A stretch of 57,966 nt of DNA. Origin: Blautia sp. GTDB taxonomy: Bacteria; Bacillota; Clostridia; Lachnospirales; Lachnospiraceae. Numbering within the stretch: position 1 is the first letter of the stretch; every line of letters begins with the position of its first letter. Shown here piece after piece: positions 36,768 through 45,895 of this stretch. Location: contig JAETNR010000027.1 in the NCBI GenBank assembly GCA_021772055.1, positions 1-57,966 on the forward strand, in the 5' to 3' direction. The notes beneath the pieces are model-generated. The model ran no database searches and was not told the origin of the DNA. It saw only the letters and a list, made by a program, of their open reading frames with translations. A program made the position numbers and the translations under genes.

Positions 36768-38288
36768 GTGATTGTTGAGAAGCCGCAAGATGGGAATATA
36801 AACATTGAGGTTGTAGAGAGCCGCTTTAGTGCCTCTCTGTTAAATGATCTGGTGGATTACCATTTAAAGAAAGTAGCACCTAAGTATAAAAAGTATCAGA
36901 GGATCTATGAGGGAAAGGCTAAGATCTTAAAGAGGAAACGTCTGGATAAGAATAAGCCGTGTAATAAGATTGCAAATGATTTCTGTGGGCAGATCATTGA
37001 TACTACAGTGGGTTATTTTCTGGGTAATCCTGTTACTATAAACTATACGGAGAAAGCCAATACATCAGCCGGGAGTAAAACGGCTGAGGCTGATGTGGGA
37101 GTGGATCTGGAAGAGATCAAGGGGACAGATACCGCCGTACAGGATGAGCTCAATGGTATCTTTATGGATAACTATAAGGATGATCTTTTCATGGAATGGG
37201 GAAAAGAGGCAATGATTAAGAGCCTGTCTCACTTGTTAGTATATCAGGATGAGGAGAGTAAAACCCGTATCACGAAGCTACACCCGGAGGATGTGATTAT
37301 TGTCTATGACGATAGCTCATCAAAGAAAGCTCAGTACAAGATCAGGCTGTATGTGATTGATACAGAGGATACAGATAAGAGTACCATGTATGCTGAGGTG
37401 TGGAGTGCTACAAAGATGGAGCTGTTTAAGAGGACTGATGATAGTGTTTCTCCGGGATCTGTGAGTGGTTTTGTATTTGTTGAGGAGAAACCTCACATTT
37501 ACGGTAAACTCCCCATTATTACCCTGTATAACAACGCTGAGGAGATGAGTGATCTGGAGAAGATTGAGAGCCTTGTAAACGATTATGACCGGGTAATGAG
37601 TGATATTTCAGATGAGTTTGAGGCTTTCAGAAATGCTTATTTAGTGATTAAGGACATGGTAATGAATGGGGATAGCCTCCAGAAGCTCAAAGAGGAGGGT
37701 ATTGTTGAGGTAACAGATGCCGGAGATATGAGATTTGTCACAAAAGAGATCCAAACAGATGCCATTAACAGCCATTTAGAGAGGCTGGAGAAGAATATAC
37801 ACAAGTTTGCTCAGGTTCCTGATCTGTCAGATGAGAATTTTGCAGGAAATCTTTCTGGTGTGGCTATCCGTTTTAAGCTCTTTGGGCTGGAGACAAAGTG
37901 TATCACAAAAGAGCGTAAGATGGATAAGGCTATCAGACAGCTCATTGAGGTGTTATCTGTACCATTGAGGGTAATCACCGGGAAAGATGTGGACATGAGA
38001 CAGGTAAAGATTGAGTTTAAGCGTAATATCCCGGCAAATATTACAGAGATTGTGGATGTGGTATGTAAACTGGATGGAAAAGTGGATGATGAAACCCTGT
38101 TATCACTCTTACCGTTTGTGGATAATCCTCAAGAGGTACTTGAGAAGATCAAAAAGCAGAAAAAAGAGGCTCAGAAACAGGCTGATCCTTACAGTTTGGA
38201 TAATATTCAGGATGATGGAGAAAATCCGTTTCCTAATCTCAATGCAAATAGCCTCAGATCCATGATGGGAGGAGCAAAGGAGGAGTAA
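36768..38288 (+). CDS. Portal protein (SPP1 gp6-like)
   Basis: A 506-residue portal. VDYHLKKVAPKYKKYQRIYEG and KIANDFCGQIIDTTVGYFLG in the first quarter, and FAQVPDLSDENFAGNLSGVA near residue 360, are typical of the SPP1-type portal family. It forms the dodecameric vertex for DNA passage. GTG at 36768 is preferred (AAAGGAGG 9 bases upstream) over ATG at 36720 or 36759, which lie in or before the ribosome site. Confidence 0.88.
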   Translation: MIVEKPQDGNINIEVVESRFSASLLNDLVDYHLKKVAPKYKKYQRIYEGKAKILKRKRLDKNKPCNKIANDFCGQIIDTTVGYFLGNPVTINYTEKANTSAGSKTAEADVGVDLEEIKGTDTAVQDELNGIFMDNYKDDLFMEWGKEAMIKSLSHLLVYQDEESKTRITKLHPEDVIIVYDDSSSKKAQYKIRLYVIDTEDTDKSTMYAEVWSATKMELFKRTDDSVSPGSVSGFVFVEEKPHIYGKLPIITLYNNAEEMSDLEKIESLVNDYDRVMSDISDEFEAFRNAYLVIKDMVMNGDSLQKLKEEGIVEVTDAGDMRFVTKEIQTDAINSHLERLEKNIHKFAQVPDLSDENFAGNLSGVAIRFKLFGLETKCITKERKMDKAIRQLIEVLSVPLRVITGKDVDMRQVKIEFKRNIPANITEIVDVVCKLDGKVDDETLLSLLPFVDNPQEVLEKIKKQKKEAQKQADPYSLDNIQDDGENPFPNLNANSLRSMMGGAKEE

Positions 38289-38291
38289 ACC

Positions 38292-40853
38292 GTGGGAGAT
38301 TACTATGTAAATGATGCTGTGAGGAAAATGTACGGTATCCCACTCAGTCAATTAACTCCAGAACAACGCCGGATCCTGAGAGAAGATGGAAAAAGACGGT
38401 CTAAGCTCATTGAGGAGAGGCAAAAGGATGTTATGCAGAACAACCGGAAAGCCTTTGATGATGCTGAAAAGATGAATAGAGTATTATCCTCAATTTATGA
38501 GAGCTGTCAAAGGGCTATTCTGGCAGATGTAGCGGCTACTCAGGCAAAAGTTAAGAAAGCCGGAGGAGAGTGGAGCTATGCTAACCAGTCAGCTCTTACC
38601 CGGAGCCGTGGACTATTTGAACAGATTAACAATGAGCTGGTGAAACTGGGGAAAAAGGAAAATGAGTATTTCAGGAAAAACCTCACAAACATTTATACAG
38701 ATCAGTTTTTACGGGCTACATACACCTTAGGGCAGACTCAGACAGTAAAGGGTAATTTCAATATGCTAAATCCACGGCTGATAGAGGCGGCTTTGGATTA
38801 TCCGTGGAGTGGGGCTATGTTTTCTGATCGCCTGTGGCTGGATAAGGACAGGTTGGGTAGAAACCTCAGAATAGGGCTTACTCAGTCTATGATCTTAGGG
38901 GAGGACATGGACAGGATAGCGGATAGGATACAGGCAAATATTGACACAAGCCGTTATAATGCCATGAGAATAGCCCGGACTGAGACAAAGAGAGTTTGCT
39001 ATGTATCTCAGGTAGAGGCGTGGAAAGCTCAGGGAGTATCAGAGGTAAGGTATATGGCGGCAAATGGGGGAGATAGCCGCTCATGTAATCTTTGTAAAGC
39101 TGATAATGGGAAAAAGTATAAGCTGGGAGAGGAGCCTACTTTACCCAGACACCCTAACTGTAGATGCTGGTATAATCCGGTTACTCCTGATACCTTTGGA
39201 GATAATGAGCTGAATGAGCTTACTGGATCCATAAGAGGGGCTGAAAACTATGATAAGTGGAAACAGGAGTATGAGGTTGCTCTTAATCCAGATGGATCCT
39301 ATAAGCCGGGATGGAAGAGGGAGAGCTGGAAAGATGGCGGCAGAGTAATGTATACGGCGGCAGACGGTAAAAAGTACACCTTACAGGAGTATAAAGAGGC
39401 TCTCAAAGACGGTATCCTCAGTGATGGAGTTAAAAGATCCACGGCTGGAGATCTTATCAGACAGCATATTGAGGAGGATAAAAAGGAAAATCAGATGTAC
39501 AGGGATGGTATTTCCTCTCAGATTGATATGCAGATGGAAGAATATAAGAAAATCCCCTCTCAGTATGCTGATAAACTGGCAGAAATTGAGGTGAAAAAAT
39601 CTCAGTGTGATGATATAATTGCAGTAAAGAAGTCTGCTATTGAGGAGCTGGAGAGGGAGATAGAAAAAATTCCTGATAAGAGAGCGGCTATTTATGATAA
39701 GCTGGATGCAAAGAAGCTCACAGAGGATGAGGCTGACTCTTTACTTGATGAGCTCCGGCAGGAAAGACGGGATTTAAGGGCAAGAAAAAACTCTGTAGAG
39801 GATGAGATGTATCAGGAGCATTTCAAAAAGGAGAAGCTGGAGGAAGATATTAAGAGGATCCAAAAAGAGATCCGGGATAAACAGGCTGACATACTAAATA
39901 CCGTACATAAGTTAAATACACAGATCTCTGATAGCCTGAAAAGGGAGATTGATTATGAGTTGGATATTGCTTATGTAGGGGATAGTATGGATAGGTATGA
40001 TAATCTTGAGCTCTGGAGAAGCGTCAGAGAGGCTCATAGAGCCTGTCCAACCTTTGACATGGATAAATATAAGGATGAGCTTGTAGAAATGGCTCAGAGG
40101 ATGGATAAAGAGGCTCTGGTGGTACAAGAGAAAATGGCTAAGTATGTGGAGAAAAACTCATATGATCTGAAAAATACAGGATGGTATAATTGGAGTAAGG
40201 TTGAAATGGATATGAGTGATAATCACCACGAAAAAGCTCTGAAAAATGGTCTGGTAGGATCATGGCAAACAAAATTCCATGAGGAGGGACACCAGATAGA
40301 TCATATCTTTGGAAAGATTGATGATTTCTGTGATAACAGATCAAAGGGATTTTATTCCTGTATTACAAATATGGAGTGTAGTGTTGGAAAGGAAATGGGA
40401 GAAGCCATTGAAAAGGACATTCTCAGTTTTATTAACTCAGCTATTACTCACTGTAATAAAAATGGAGACTCTTATAAACCTCTGAAATCCTTAGCCAGAA
40501 TTTCAGGTGATGCAAAACTGGCTACTATCAAATATCTCAATGAGCTTACCTCTGATAGAGCCGATACCGTGAAAAAATGTCAGCTTGGTATTTTAACTGA
40601 TGCTATTGGATGTTACACAAAGGCAGGATTACATCCTTTTGCTCATGGATATTGGGGACATAGAGCCTCTTACTGTAAGTCTGTAGGTAAAAACGGGGCA
40701 GTAAGTGAGACATGGGCTACATTTTGTGCTATGAGAGTGTGTGGATCTAAGGAGGAAATTGAGGAATTAAAGAGGGTTATGCCGGAAACATGGAAAAGTA
40801 TGAGTAAGGTTTACAGTAAAATTGCAACCTATTTGCTTACAAATAACATTTAA
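38292..40853 (+). CDS. MuF-type minor head protein fused to a zincin-like toxin domain
   Basis: An 853-residue fusion. Residues 1-310 are an SPP1 gp7/MuF head protein with RIARTETKRVCYVSQ near 225, DSRSCNLCKADNGK near 262 and the HPNCRCWYNPV end near 287. A charged coiled-coil covers about 400-545. The C-terminal 220 residues have FHEEGHQIDH with HExxH at H663-E664-H667, and E806 in SETWATF as a possible third zinc ligand, a zincin arrangement. MuF fusions to toxin domains are known in Firmicute prophages; typical MuF proteins are much shorter. The small gene right after may be the immunity partner. Zincin activity is inferred. Confidence 0.8.
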   Translation: MGDYYVNDAVRKMYGIPLSQLTPEQRRILREDGKRRSKLIEERQKDVMQNNRKAFDDAEKMNRVLSSIYESCQRAILADVAATQAKVKKAGGEWSYANQSALTRSRGLFEQINNELVKLGKKENEYFRKNLTNIYTDQFLRATYTLGQTQTVKGNFNMLNPRLIEAALDYPWSGAMFSDRLWLDKDRLGRNLRIGLTQSMILGEDMDRIADRIQANIDTSRYNAMRIARTETKRVCYVSQVEAWKAQGVSEVRYMAANGGDSRSCNLCKADNGKKYKLGEEPTLPRHPNCRCWYNPVTPDTFGDNELNELTGSIRGAENYDKWKQEYEVALNPDGSYKPGWKRESWKDGGRVMYTAADGKKYTLQEYKEALKDGILSDGVKRSTAGDLIRQHIEEDKKENQMYRDGISSQIDMQMEEYKKIPSQYADKLAEIEVKKSQCDDIIAVKKSAIEELEREIEKIPDKRAAIYDKLDAKKLTEDEADSLLDELRQERRDLRARKNSVEDEMYQEHFKKEKLEEDIKRIQKEIRDKQADILNTVHKLNTQISDSLKREIDYELDIAYVGDSMDRYDNLELWRSVREAHRACPTFDMDKYKDELVEMAQRMDKEALVVQEKMAKYVEKNSYDLKNTGWYNWSKVEMDMSDNHHEKALKNGLVGSWQTKFHEEGHQIDHIFGKIDDFCDNRSKGFYSCITNMECSVGKEMGEAIEKDILSFINSAITHCNKNGDSYKPLKSLARISGDAKLATIKYLNELTSDRADTVKKCQLGILTDAIGCYTKAGLHPFAHGYWGHRASYCKSVGKNGAVSETWATFCAMRVCGSKEEIEELKRVMPETWKSMSKVYSKIATYLLTNNI

Positions 40854-40865
40854 GGAGGTAAAACC

Positions 40866-41117
40866 ATGAAAATTGAGTATGATGAGGCTGATATTGAGCT
40901 GTTTAATATGAGCCCTGAGGGAAAGGCTTATCTGGAATACAATGAAAAGATAGGAGGAGAGCCTTTCAATGATTTATGTGTTGGAGCCCCTGATTTTGAT
41001 ATTGATAACCGTTTTGGAGGTGTTGTCGGTTTGTATAAAGAGTGTATCAAACAGGGAAAGACATGGGAGGAGCTCTTGCAGACTACAGGAAACTGGGATG
41101 AATTGCCTGAGGAGTAA
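40866..41117 (+). CDS. Possible immunity protein for the MuF fusion, 83 aa
   Basis: Not recognised. Very acidic (MKIEYDEADIELFNMSPEGK), no membrane segment, with GVVGLYKECIKQGKTWEELL near the C-terminus. ATG 12 bases after the fusion stop with AAGGAGG, and a strong terminator follows. A small acidic gene directly behind a toxin-like domain is the usual layout for immunity genes; the role is inferred from this only. Confidence 0.6.
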   Translation: MKIEYDEADIELFNMSPEGKAYLEYNEKIGGEPFNDLCVGAPDFDIDNRFGGVVGLYKECIKQGKTWEELLQTTGNWDELPEE

Positions 41118-41123
41118 GTGATA

Positions 41124-41168
41124 ATAGCCTGATAGGATAGAACCTATTCTGTCAGGCTATTTTTTTTT
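41124..41168 (+). terminator. Strong rho-independent terminator
   Basis: ATAGCCTGA (41124-41132) with TCAGGCTAT (41152-41160) and inner pairing, then T8. Separates the packaging/MuF genes from scaffold and capsid. Confidence 0.88.
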
Positions 41169-41303
41169 GTCCTTTTTAGTGAGTGAGTGGCTTACTTACA
41201 GTTGCATATCCACACATATAGATAGAGGGAATTTTACATGAAACCTACGGGGGTTATGTACAGATTAACTTATAAAAAGGAGGACTTTAGAAATGGATGG
41301 TAA
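41169..41303 (+). promoter_or_regulatory. Leader before the capsid genes, with a possible 21-codon leader peptide
   Basis: After the strong terminator a promoter must lie here, but neither a SigA pair nor the ten-copy element fits well. ATG at 41238 with GAGGGA upstream opens 21 codons (MKPTGVMYRLTYKKEDFRNG) and ends TAA at 41301-41303, overlapping the scaffold start at 41293. It might couple or time scaffold translation. Only position supports it. Confidence 0.35.
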
Positions 41304-41970
41304 AGAAGTAACCACAAAAGAAACCACTACTGTAGAAAGTACAGCCGCTACAGGTGGAGCAACTACTGAGGGAGGAGCCACAACCGCCGCCGCTGGTACA
41401 GCCGGATCCGGAGCCGCAAAGACAGAGGAGCAGATTAGGGCAGAACTCAGAGAGGAGCTCAAAAAGGAATATGAAAAAGCCGCTGACAAGAGGGTAACAG
41501 ATGCTCAGAAAAAGTGGAAGAAAGAGCAGGAAGAAAAAGAAGCTCTTGCCAAAATGACAGAGGATGAGCGTAAGCGTGTTGAGGATGAACAGAGAGCCAG
41601 AGAAAACGCTATCAAAGAGCATGAGCTCATCATTAAAGGCTTGCGTTTGGATGTTGTGGATGCCGTGGCTGAGCTTGGGCTGGATGCAGGCTTTAGAAAC
41701 CTCATTGCAGTAGAGGACTTGGCTATGATCTCAGATGAGGAGGAAAGAAAAACCAAACTCACAGAGAGAGTTAAAGGCATGAAAGCTCTTTTTGATGCTG
41801 AGGTCAAGAAACAGGTTGCAAAAGAAAAATCTGAATTTCTGAAAGGTCAGACACCTCCGGCAACAAAAGAGAAGCCGGGGGACAAGTCATACAATGACTT
41901 TAAAAAGGCTGGTAATGTCAAAGGCATGATTGGCGAAAAACTGAATGGACTTTTCAACGGTGAGGAGTAA
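41293..41970 (+). CDS. Scaffolding protein (DUF4355-like)
   Basis: A 225-residue scaffold. Thr/Ala/Gly-rich N-terminus (to about 40), a long charged coiled-coil (about 45-110), then the GLRLDVVDAVAELGLDAGFR segment usual in DUF4355 proteins, and a Lys-rich C-terminal tip that should bind capsid. Position between terminator and major capsid fits. It guides prohead assembly and leaves before DNA entry. Confidence 0.85.
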   Translation: MDGKEVTTKETTTVESTAATGGATTEGGATTAAAGTAGSGAAKTEEQIRAELREELKKEYEKAADKRVTDAQKKWKKEQEEKEALAKMTEDERKRVEDEQRARENAIKEHELIIKGLRLDVVDAVAELGLDAGFRNLIAVEDLAMISDEEERKTKLTERVKGMKALFDAEVKKQVAKEKSEFLKGQTPPATKEKPGDKSYNDFKKAGNVKGMIGEKLNGLFNGEE

Positions 41971-42006
41971 TGCCTCACTAAATTTATTTAAGGAGGAAAA
42001 CTTATC

Positions 42007-42909
42007 ATGGCAGATATGGTAAAAAGAAAAGATTTTCTGGAGAATGAGGTTATTGATCTTGCAGAAGAGATTAAACTTACATCTCCTACAGATACTCCTC
42101 TTACTACTCTGTTAATGGGTAGAGGGGCAGTTGTTCCGGCTACGGATATTACCGTAACATGGAGAGAGCGTAAGCTCAATGAAACAAGAGGAACCTTAAA
42201 GAAAGAGGGTGCGGATGCTGGTGATCCTATTAAGTCCAGCCGTGGATCTCTTTCTAATGTGTGCCAGATTATTGAGAAAGTTACTCAGGTATCTGGTACG
42301 GCTGAGAAACTCAATCCGAAAGGTATCGGATCCAGCTTTAATGCTGAGGTTGCGGATCGTCTGATTGAGACAAAGAGAGATCTGGAGTGGTATTTCCTTA
42401 ACGGTGTAAGAGCTGAGGAAAATGAGTCCACACCTCGTCAGATGAATGGTCTGATTAACCTCGTCAATGCAGAAAATGTAATTGATGCAACAGCCGGACT
42501 TACAGAGGCTCTTATGCTGGATGCAATGCAGAAGATGTGGGATCACGGCTCTCAGGGTGAGTATTACACCTTTGTAAATGCCTCTGTTAAGAGAAAGCTG
42601 AATGATCTTTTGAAAAATGCGGCAAATATCCGGGTAAACATTACCAACGGTCTGTCTCAGACAATGGGTATCACCGTGCAGAAAGTAGAGAGTGACTTTG
42701 GTACTCTTAATCTGGTGCTGGATCGTCACATGGATACCAAAACCATGCTTATTTTGGATCTGGATCAGGTACAGATTGCTGAGTTGAGAGGTACTTTCTT
42801 TGAGATGCTCCCGAAAGCTGGAGATTATCACAAAGGACACATCCTCAATGAAAGCACTATTAAGCTGTTAAACAGCTATTCCGGTGCAAAACTTATCAAC
42901 ATTGGTTAA
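42007..42909 (+). CDS. Major capsid protein (DUF5309/SU10-like)
   Basis: A 300-residue HK97-fold capsid protein of the DUF5309/SU10 type. NVCQIIEKVTQVSGTAEKLN near residue 79 and LIETKRDLEWYFLNGV near 119 are the family boxes. High-level start (AAGGAGGAAAACTTATC). No protease domain or cut site is evident, so the scaffold probably leaves without cleavage. Confidence 0.85.
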   Translation: MADMVKRKDFLENEVIDLAEEIKLTSPTDTPLTTLLMGRGAVVPATDITVTWRERKLNETRGTLKKEGADAGDPIKSSRGSLSNVCQIIEKVTQVSGTAEKLNPKGIGSSFNAEVADRLIETKRDLEWYFLNGVRAEENESTPRQMNGLINLVNAENVIDATAGLTEALMLDAMQKMWDHGSQGEYYTFVNASVKRKLNDLLKNAANIRVNITNGLSQTMGITVQKVESDFGTLNLVLDRHMDTKTMLILDLDQVQIAELRGTFFEMLPKAGDYHKGHILNESTIKLLNSYSGAKLINIG

Positions 42910-42956
42910 TCTGACAGTTGATAGGGTTTGACTAAATTTTAAGGAGGTAAAAGATC

Positions 42957-43139
42957 ATGGCAGGAACAGCAAAAGCGGCTGAAAACACTGAAAAAGTGTA
43001 TAAGCTGAGATCTGCAAACAAATTTTTGACGGTATCCGCTCTGGGTGTTCAGTTTATGAAAGGTAAATTTCAGACTACTGATCCGGCTGTAGCAAAAGCC
43101 CTTTTGGATTTTGTTGGAGTAGAGCTGGAAGAGGAATAA
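42957..43139 (+). CDS. Small head-linked protein, 60 aa
   Basis: Not recognised by name. After a basic Ala-rich start (MAGTAKAAENTEKVYKLRS), a compact beta-like region (FLTVSALGVQFMKGKFQT) of the kind found as small genes between capsid and connector in Firmicute phages. Strong AAGGAGG site implies high copy. Confidence 0.6.
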   Translation: MAGTAKAAENTEKVYKLRSANKFLTVSALGVQFMKGKFQTTDPAVAKALLDFVGVELEEE

Positions 43140-43152
43140 GGAGGGAAAACCT

Positions 43153-43488
43153 ATGGACAGCTTAGAGAGAGTGAGGATTATTCTTGGAATATCCTCAGAA
43201 AATGAGGAAAAATTAAAACTCATTTCCGTATATCTGGAGAAAGCCAGAGAGGATATTGAGGCTGTTTGTAGGGATAACTTTCTGGATCCTGATACCGGGG
43301 AGGACATTTTCCCGAAACAGCTCAGGAGTGTACAAGAGGATCTTGCTTTAGCAAGGTACAGAAAGAGACAGGCTGAGGGTTATAAGTCTCAGTCTTTGGG
43401 TGACGAAAATACCACGTTTGATGATTATTTCCCTGATAGCATTAAACAGAGATTGTATCCGTTTACCCGTCTTATTCCCCGGAGGTGA
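43153..43488 (+). CDS. Head-tail connector, gp6-like
   Basis: A 111-residue helical protein: MDSLERVRIILGISSENEEK then KLKLISVYLEKAREDIEAVC, an adaptor of the HK97 gp6/SPP1 gp15 type that binds below the portal. Position right after capsid genes is typical. ATG follows AAGGAGGG. Confidence 0.75.
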   Translation: MDSLERVRIILGISSENEEKLKLISVYLEKAREDIEAVCRDNFLDPDTGEDIFPKQLRSVQEDLALARYRKRQAEGYKSQSLGDENTTFDDYFPDSIKQRLYPFTRLIPRR

Positions 43489-43492
43489 TAGT

Positions 43493-43837
43493 GTGTTTTA
43501 CTTTGACAAAAAAGCCATAGTGAAAAGATACAGCTCATCTTTAGGGGAGTATAACCGCCCCACAAGTAAACTTTCAGATGTTGGATCTTATGAGTGTACC
43601 TTTATGAATACGGAAAACAGCACAAGCCAGCTACAGCCACAAAAACAGAATTATACGGGTGTTACCCTGTATGTGGATCCTGAGGCTGATATAAGGCTGG
43701 GAGATGTACTGTATATTTATGAGCTGGATGAGTATGAGAATATCATATTTAGCTCCGAATATATAGCCGTGGCTGATAAGCCGTATAAAAAGCGTACTCA
43801 TTTAGAAATACCTCTGATTGCTTATGAGGAGGTGTAG
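43493..43837 (+). CDS. Head completion/stopper-like protein
   Basis: A 114-residue beta-rich protein (LGDVLYIYELDEYENIIFSS) at the place of the PBSX XkdH/SPP1 gp16-type stopper. GTG at 43493 with GGAGGTG upstream; the longer frame from 43400 overlaps the connector gene. Keeps DNA in the filled head until tail joining. Confidence 0.65.
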   Translation: MFYFDKKAIVKRYSSSLGEYNRPTSKLSDVGSYECTFMNTENSTSQLQPQKQNYTGVTLYVDPEADIRLGDVLYIYELDEYENIIFSSEYIAVADKPYKKRTHLEIPLIAYEEV

Positions 43838-43839
43838 TC

Positions 43840-44322
43840 ATGTTTGAAATACCCGGATGGGATGAGTTTGTGGCAAGGTGTGAGGGTGTTGTGGATAAGT
43901 GGGATCAGAAAAAGCTATTGCTCATGCAGAGAATGGCAAATATCTGTCTGGAGGAGATTTCTCCTCTTATCCCTGTAGATACCTCACGGCTTGTTAGTAG
44001 CTTTCAGATCGGCGTAGTTACACCTGATGAGGCTGAGATAGGTACAAATGTTGAGTATGCACTGTATGTAAATGATGGTCATGTTCAGCATAGACGTTTC
44101 CTCCCCATTTCCTATTTATCAGCAAATGGGCGTAAAAAGTATGTACACTCAAAAGGAAAAAAGAAAGGGAAAAGTGCCGGGGGAATAATGCTCAAAGAAA
44201 AGTATATCCCCGGCGTTTTCTTTTTGGAAAAGGGTATGCAAGCGGCTGATCCCAGAATTAAAAATCTGGGTGAGAGCTTTATGGAGCAAATAGCAAGAGA
44301 AATAGAGGGGGCTGGACTGTGA
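43840..44322 (+). CDS. Neck/tail-completion protein (HK97 gp10/XkdI-like)
   Basis: A 160-residue protein with PVDTSRLVSSFQIG near residue 46 and EIGTNVEYALYVNDGHVQHR near 68, the hallmark of the gp10-like tail-completion family. A basic loop (SKGKKKGKSAGG) is present. Joins connector and tail terminator. Confidence 0.82.
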   Translation: MFEIPGWDEFVARCEGVVDKWDQKKLLLMQRMANICLEEISPLIPVDTSRLVSSFQIGVVTPDEAEIGTNVEYALYVNDGHVQHRRFLPISYLSANGRKKYVHSKGKKKGKSAGGIMLKEKYIPGVFFLEKGMQAADPRIKNLGESFMEQIAREIEGAGL

Positions 44323-44789
44323 GACTTTTAAACAGTGTTTGTAAGCGTTTAGCTCAGAAATACAAAGGTATCCCAGTATATATTGAGGATTTACCTGAGG
44401 GCTTTTCCCGTCCCTCCTTTTTCGTAACGCTTGCAACAGAGGGAACAAATTTAAAAAATAAAAATGTGTATGAAGATACTCCAATATATCAGATTGTTTT
44501 CCACGGGCGTAAAAATGCGGCTAATCAGGTATATTCTGAGGAGCTTTATAAGAAAAAAGAGGAGCTTAAAGCTCTTTTTTTATTGCCCGGAGCTATCCCG
44601 GTGATCTCTGTAGAGGGATCTAAAGAGAAAAAGAGGTATGCAAAAGTAACCTCATACTCCTCTGAGGTAAGACTGGCAGAAAAAAGCCTGTATGTAAAAG
44701 TTGGGCTGTCTTTCACAGAAGATACCAAACAAGAGGAAGAGTATGAGCTTATTTTGGATGTGGATCTGGATATGGGAGGAAAAATTTAA
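44319..44789 (+). CDS. Tail terminator-like protein (DUF6838/XkdJ-like)
   Basis: A 156-residue mixed protein before the sheath gene, with PVYIEDLPEGFSRPSFFVTL near residue 20, typical of the DUF6838 terminator group in contractile phages. Overlaps the upstream gene (GTGA). Caps the tail tube and sheath at the head side. Confidence 0.72.
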   Translation: MRLLNSVCKRLAQKYKGIPVYIEDLPEGFSRPSFFVTLATEGTNLKNKNVYEDTPIYQIVFHGRKNAANQVYSEELYKKKEELKALFLLPGAIPVISVEGSKEKKRYAKVTSYSSEVRLAEKSLYVKVGLSFTEDTKQEEEYELILDVDLDMGGKI

Positions 44790-44803
44790 AGGAGGAAAAG
44801 ATT

Positions 44804-45877
44804 ATGGGATTACCTGACATTGTAATTGAGTTTACAAAGAAAGCCATTGCCACTATTGCTGTAGGGGCTGGCGGTGTTGTTGGTATCATCATTAAAGACG
44901 CAAATAGTAACGGTGCTCATGTGCTTAAAGGTGTTGATGCTATCCCGGCTGAGTTATCCGCTGATAACAAAGCCTATGTTGAGAGAGCCTTTTTAGGATC
45001 TCCGAAAGTTGTTCATGTGTACGTCCTCCCGTCTAATGCTGAGGCTTATACAGAGGCGTACAAATACTTTGCAAATAAGAAGATCAACTATATCTGTGGT
45101 GATCCGGCTATTACTAAGGAGCCGGCTACAAACCTTGCTACTTGGGTAATCGGTAAGAGAAAGGCTGGTAAGATCTTCCCGGTTGCTGTAGTGCCGGAAA
45201 CATCCTCAGATAATAAGGGCGTTGTAAACGTGGATTTTGTTGGTGGAGATAAGATCTATGCAGGAGATACAGCCTTTACAAAGGCTCAGTATTGCTCCAG
45301 AATTGCCGGACTTCTGGCAGGTCTGGATCTTAATGTGTCTGCTACATACAAGCCTCTCTCTGAGATCACAGCAATCCCGGAGGTGGATGATGATGAGCCT
45401 GTAAATACGGCTATTGATGCCGGAAAGCTGGTTCCGTATGACACGGGATCCGGTATTGTTATCGCAAGAGGTGTAAACTCTCTGGTTACGGTAACTGAGT
45501 CTGATACTGAGGATTTGAAAAAGATCAAGATCCTTGCTATTCAGGATCTCATTACCTCCGACATTAGAGAGACTATCAACACAAAATATGTTGGTAACTA
45601 TAGCAACTCCTATGATAACAAATGCCTCCTGATTACAGCTATCAGAGGATACCTTGCTCAGTTGGAGGAAAAGGGATATATCGAAAAGGGTAAATCCACT
45701 ATGGAAATCAATGTGGCTAAGCAGAGAGCTTATCTGGAGAGCACAGGAGTAGATACCTCTGAGATGGACGATCAGGCTGTTAAAGAGGCAAATACAGGCT
45801 CTCATGTATTCCTGAAAGGCTCTGTGGCTATTCTGGATGCTATTGAGGATGTTGATATTGTTATCAACAAGGAATAA
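44804..45877 (+). CDS. Contractile tail sheath protein (PBSX XkdK-like)
   Basis: A 357-residue sheath subunit. MGLPDIVIEFTKKAIATIAV at the start and VVGIIIKD after it match XkdK-type sheaths; the C-terminus (LKGSVAILDAIEDVDIVI) is the conserved strand of the sheath mesh. It proves a contractile-tailed (myovirus) particle. AAGGAGG start, high expression expected. Confidence 0.9.
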   Translation: MGLPDIVIEFTKKAIATIAVGAGGVVGIIIKDANSNGAHVLKGVDAIPAELSADNKAYVERAFLGSPKVVHVYVLPSNAEAYTEAYKYFANKKINYICGDPAITKEPATNLATWVIGKRKAGKIFPVAVVPETSSDNKGVVNVDFVGGDKIYAGDTAFTKAQYCSRIAGLLAGLDLNVSATYKPLSEITAIPEVDDDEPVNTAIDAGKLVPYDTGSGIVIARGVNSLVTVTESDTEDLKKIKILAIQDLITSDIRETINTKYVGNYSNSYDNKCLLITAIRGYLAQLEEKGYIEKGKSTMEINVAKQRAYLESTGVDTSEMDDQAVKEANTGSHVFLKGSVAILDAIEDVDIVINKE

Positions 45878-45895
45878 GAGAGGAGGTAAAAGATC

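Noticed and set aside
41169..41200. GTCCTTTTTAG followed by GGCTTACTTAC as an eleventh promoter copy
   Set aside because: Both boxes differ at several positions and the distance is 21. A late promoter must be near, but this is not convincing.
42196..42840. Minus-strand 214-codon open frame over the capsid gene
   Set aside because: Mirror frame of the strongly coding capsid gene; no ribosome site or protein-like composition. The same holds for the minus frames at 45206-45805 and 47747-48295.
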